From an uncultured Flavobacteriales bacterium (GTDB taxonomy: Bacteria > Bacteroidota > Bacteroidia > Flavobacteriales_D > Crocinitomicaceae): 7,823 nt of DNA. Numbering within the stretch: position 1 is the stretch's first letter; every line of letters starts with the position of its first letter. A program made the translations under genes and the position numbers. The notes beneath the pieces are model-generated. The model searched no databases, was not told the DNA's origin, and saw only the letters and a program-made list of their open reading frames with translations. The stretch lies in the NCBI GenBank assembly GCA_913031405.1, contig CAJWCX010000044.1, forward strand, positions 1 to 7,823. The letters run 5' to 3'. This document shows, piece by piece, positions 6,350-7,823 of the stretch.

Positions 6350-7770
6350 TACTCCTTTAATAAATAAATTGGGATTTGATACCACAACCTATTTACATAT
6401 GGATTGTGAAAAAATACATGTTGATTTTCCCTTTTATGATTGGATGGGACAAATGTGGTGATAACAGTATACTTGATTAAGGAATCTTTTATTACGGCAT
6501 CAACTTGATCTTGACTTGTACAATAGATCATATCTTTTAAGCCTACATGTCTTGACATATAATAATTTATTAGTGGAATGGAGTAAAATATGGTATTTGA
6601 ATCCTTTTTGTGTTGTACATAATTTTCAACCTGAGCGATAGCTGTTGGGGTTTGATGCTGCCAATTTATGACTCCTGACACAATGGTTAAGGCCAAAATA
6701 AAAATCCCAATCAAAAGCTTTGAAAACAAATCTGAGGAATATTTCCTCAACTCATGAATCCCAAAAGCACAAAGAAAAATGATAAAGGGTAAAAATGGCA
6801 TTATATGCCTTGGTTTGTATACAATGTTTTGAAAGAAATAAACCCAAAAAAGATAAAATAAAATGCATATTGGTATTACAATTTTCTCTTCTAAAGATAA
6901 TTTCAATCTCCTCAAATAAATGTAACGTAAACCCAGAAATATCAATACAGAATAGATTAAACCAACAACCATAGTGATCCAATGTCTTTTATACCACCAT
7001 GCGCCTAAACCGTCTGCCCATATACTTTCAATCATTTTAACAAAACGATGCCAATAAGTAGCCTCTTCACTCATTATCCCTCCACCCCAGTCCGTAAAAT
7101 GTCCGGCAGTATTATTATGTGCGACATCTAATAGACTATTCCATCCCGAGTCAAAAACCCAGGGCACAAACCACACCAAGACACTCAGTAAAAAAGTTAT
7201 TACCATGATTGGAATCTTTTTAGGGTAACGAAATAAAAGAAAAACGACTGGTATGAAGAATGGAGCATAGGAAAGTCTCACACCCAAAAGAGCTCCTAAT
7301 AGCAGAAAAAGGAGTAAAATGGATTTCAATTCATATTGAGCTAATATTTTCAAAAAGTAATAAAAAGCAGACATCACTAATGCCAGCCCCATAATATCTG
7401 GCATGTAACGATTTCCCATAAGCCAGAGCAAAGGGCATAAAAAACCAATAACCAATAGAATATTCGAATTTATGGAGGTAAATAAAGACCATATACGATC
7501 CATAAAATAAAGTATTATAAAAGTAGAAAAACCTCCAATCAAGGAAAAAGACAGACCAACTGACCCTGTAAAAAAATAGACTATTTTCAAAAGAAAGCAA
7601 TACAATGGGTACCCAGGAAAATGTGGTCTTGCCTCGACTACACTATAATCCATTGCAGACAGAGCAAATCGTAAACTATCTATATCTTCAATATAGTATA
7701 TAGAGGTAATTGCGCGCGTTACAAGGCACAAAAAGAGCAGTGTTATGTATTTATACTTTTTAAAAATCAA
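6349..7770 (-). CDS. GT-C-type integral membrane glycosyltransferase (ArnT/PMT/DUF2723-like)
   Basis: A 473-residue inner-membrane protein with about 11 hydrophobic segments, near 8-27, 54-69, 71-90, 103-118, 126-144, 149-180, 186-206, 264-286, 297-316, 323-340 and 351-368, then a soluble tail of about 100 residues. GT-C enzymes transfer sugars from polyprenyl-phosphate donors on the outer face of the inner membrane. Supporting features are acidic residues in the first outer loop (Glu28, Asp29, Asp31), the HFPGYPLY motif (50-57) resembling HPPGxPLY of DUF2723/GT39-like proteins, a large loop with GHFTDWGGG (223-231), and KPRHIMPFLP (319-328), similar to the RxxxPxxP segment before a late helix in GT-C proteins. 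Donor and acceptor are unknown. The start is TTG at 7768-7770: the next Met is residue 40, which would remove the first helix and acidic motif, and an in-frame stop lies just upstream. It begins 2 bases after the preceding barrel gene and its stop overlaps the flavoprotein start, so the three are probably co-transcribed. Confidence 0.85.
   Translation of the reverse strand: MIFKKYKYITLLFLCLVTRAITSIYYIEDIDSLRFALSAMDYSVVEARPHFPGYPLYCFLLKIVYFFTGSVGLSFSLIGGFSTFIILYFMDRIWSLFTSINSNILLVIGFLCPLLWLMGNRYMPDIMGLALVMSAFYYFLKILAQYELKSILLLFLLLGALLGVRLSYAPFFIPVVFLLFRYPKKIPIMVITFLLSVLVWFVPWVFDSGWNSLLDVAHNNTAGHFTDWGGGIMSEEATYWHRFVKMIESIWADGLGAWWYKRHWITMVVGLIYSVLIFLGLRYIYLRRLKLSLEEKIVIPICILFYLFWVYFFQNIVYKPRHIMPFLPFIIFLCAFGIHELRKYSSDLFSKLLIGIFILALTIVSGVINWQHQTPTAIAQVENYVQHKKDSNTIFYSIPLINYYMSRHVGLKDMIYCTSQDQVDAVIKDSLIKYTVITTFVPSNHKRENQHVFFHNPYVNRLWYQIPIYLLKE
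6352..6358 (-). promoter_or_regulatory. Shine-Dalgarno-like site before the flavoprotein start
   Basis: AAAGGAG on the minus strand lies in the last codons of the glycosyltransferase gene, 2 bases before the ATG at 6349. The spacing is shorter than ideal, but such purine-rich sites are scarce in this window. With the TAATG stop-start overlap it supports the shorter start and suggests re-initiation by the same ribosomes. Confidence 0.4.
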
Positions 7771-7772
7771 GA

Positions 7773-7823
7773 CTAAAATTTATAGGAAAAACCTATATTG
7801 ATTTGTCTTCCGGCACCGGGTAG
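7773..7823 (-). CDS. C-terminal end of an outer-membrane beta-barrel protein, probably a TonB-dependent receptor (partial)
   Basis: The minus strand from the window edge is open in one frame to a TAG at 7773-7775 and encodes LPGAGRQINIGFSYKF. A PG-R segment followed by alternating polar and hydrophobic residues and a terminal YKF is the usual last beta-strand of Bacteroidota TonB-dependent receptors. It also matches the LSYKF end of the complete receptor in this window. Only 16 residues are visible, so another barrel protein is possible. The TTG start of the glycosyltransferase follows 2 bases after this stop. Confidence 0.6.
   Translation of the reverse strand, partial: LPGAGRQINIGFSYKF

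Noticed and set aside
7781..7797. Inverted repeat TATAGG-AAAAA-CCTATA as a terminator
   Set aside because: It lies inside the last codons of the barrel gene, has a weak AT-rich stem and no proper T-run after it on the minus strand. The next gene starts within about 10 bases, so termination there is unlikely.
1..7823. CRISPR array, tRNA or rRNA genes, insertion sequence or defence system
   Set aside because: No regularly spaced repeats, no transposase or nuclease genes and no RNA-gene signatures were seen; the coding sequence accounts for nearly all of the window.

Overview
The window looks like chromosomal DNA from a member of the Bacteroidota, probably a flavobacterial or cytophagal lineage. 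The evidence is AT-rich sequence, start codons mostly without Shine-Dalgarno sites, a match to the Bacteroidota -7 promoter consensus TAnnTTTG in the one real intergenic region, a short FtsY, and an outer-membrane receptor with an N-terminal carboxypeptidase-regulatory-like domain and a terminal YKF. The genus cannot be named from this sequence.

Layout. (1) Positions 1-920 (+): ftsY, the signal-recognition-particle receptor GTPase, lacking only its first few codons at the window edge. (2) 917-1327 (-): an OsmC/YhfA-like thiol protein, convergent with ftsY and overlapping it by 4 bases. (3) 1328-1438: the only real intergenic gap. It is divergent, with a good -7 element for the OsmC gene, a weaker one for the receptor gene, and overlapping small inverted repeats. 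(4) 1439-3781 (+): a 780-residue TonB-dependent receptor, followed after 2 bases by (5) 3784-5007 (+), a DUF1015 protein. (6) A minus-strand run ends 13 bases away, convergent with DUF1015. In its transcription order it is the last 16 codons of an outer-membrane beta-barrel protein (7773-7823), a GT-C-type membrane glycosyltransferase (6349-7770, TTG start), and an FAD-dependent HemY/amine-oxidase-like oxidoreductase (5021-6349, start overlapping the previous stop as TAATG).

How the genes may work together. ftsY is a core secretion gene and probably unrelated to the rest. The minus-strand run looks like one transcript for envelope work: a GT-C enzyme moving a sugar from a lipid carrier outside the inner membrane, with a flavoprotein that may modify the sugar or lipid donor. 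The receptor-DUF1015 pair has no SusD partner. Its tight spacing suggests co-translation, but the functional link is unknown.

No clear new defence system, mobile element, CRISPR array or RNA gene is visible. The best leads are the receptor-DUF1015 pairing and the beta-barrel/GT-C/flavoprotein operon. Both are inferences from gene order.
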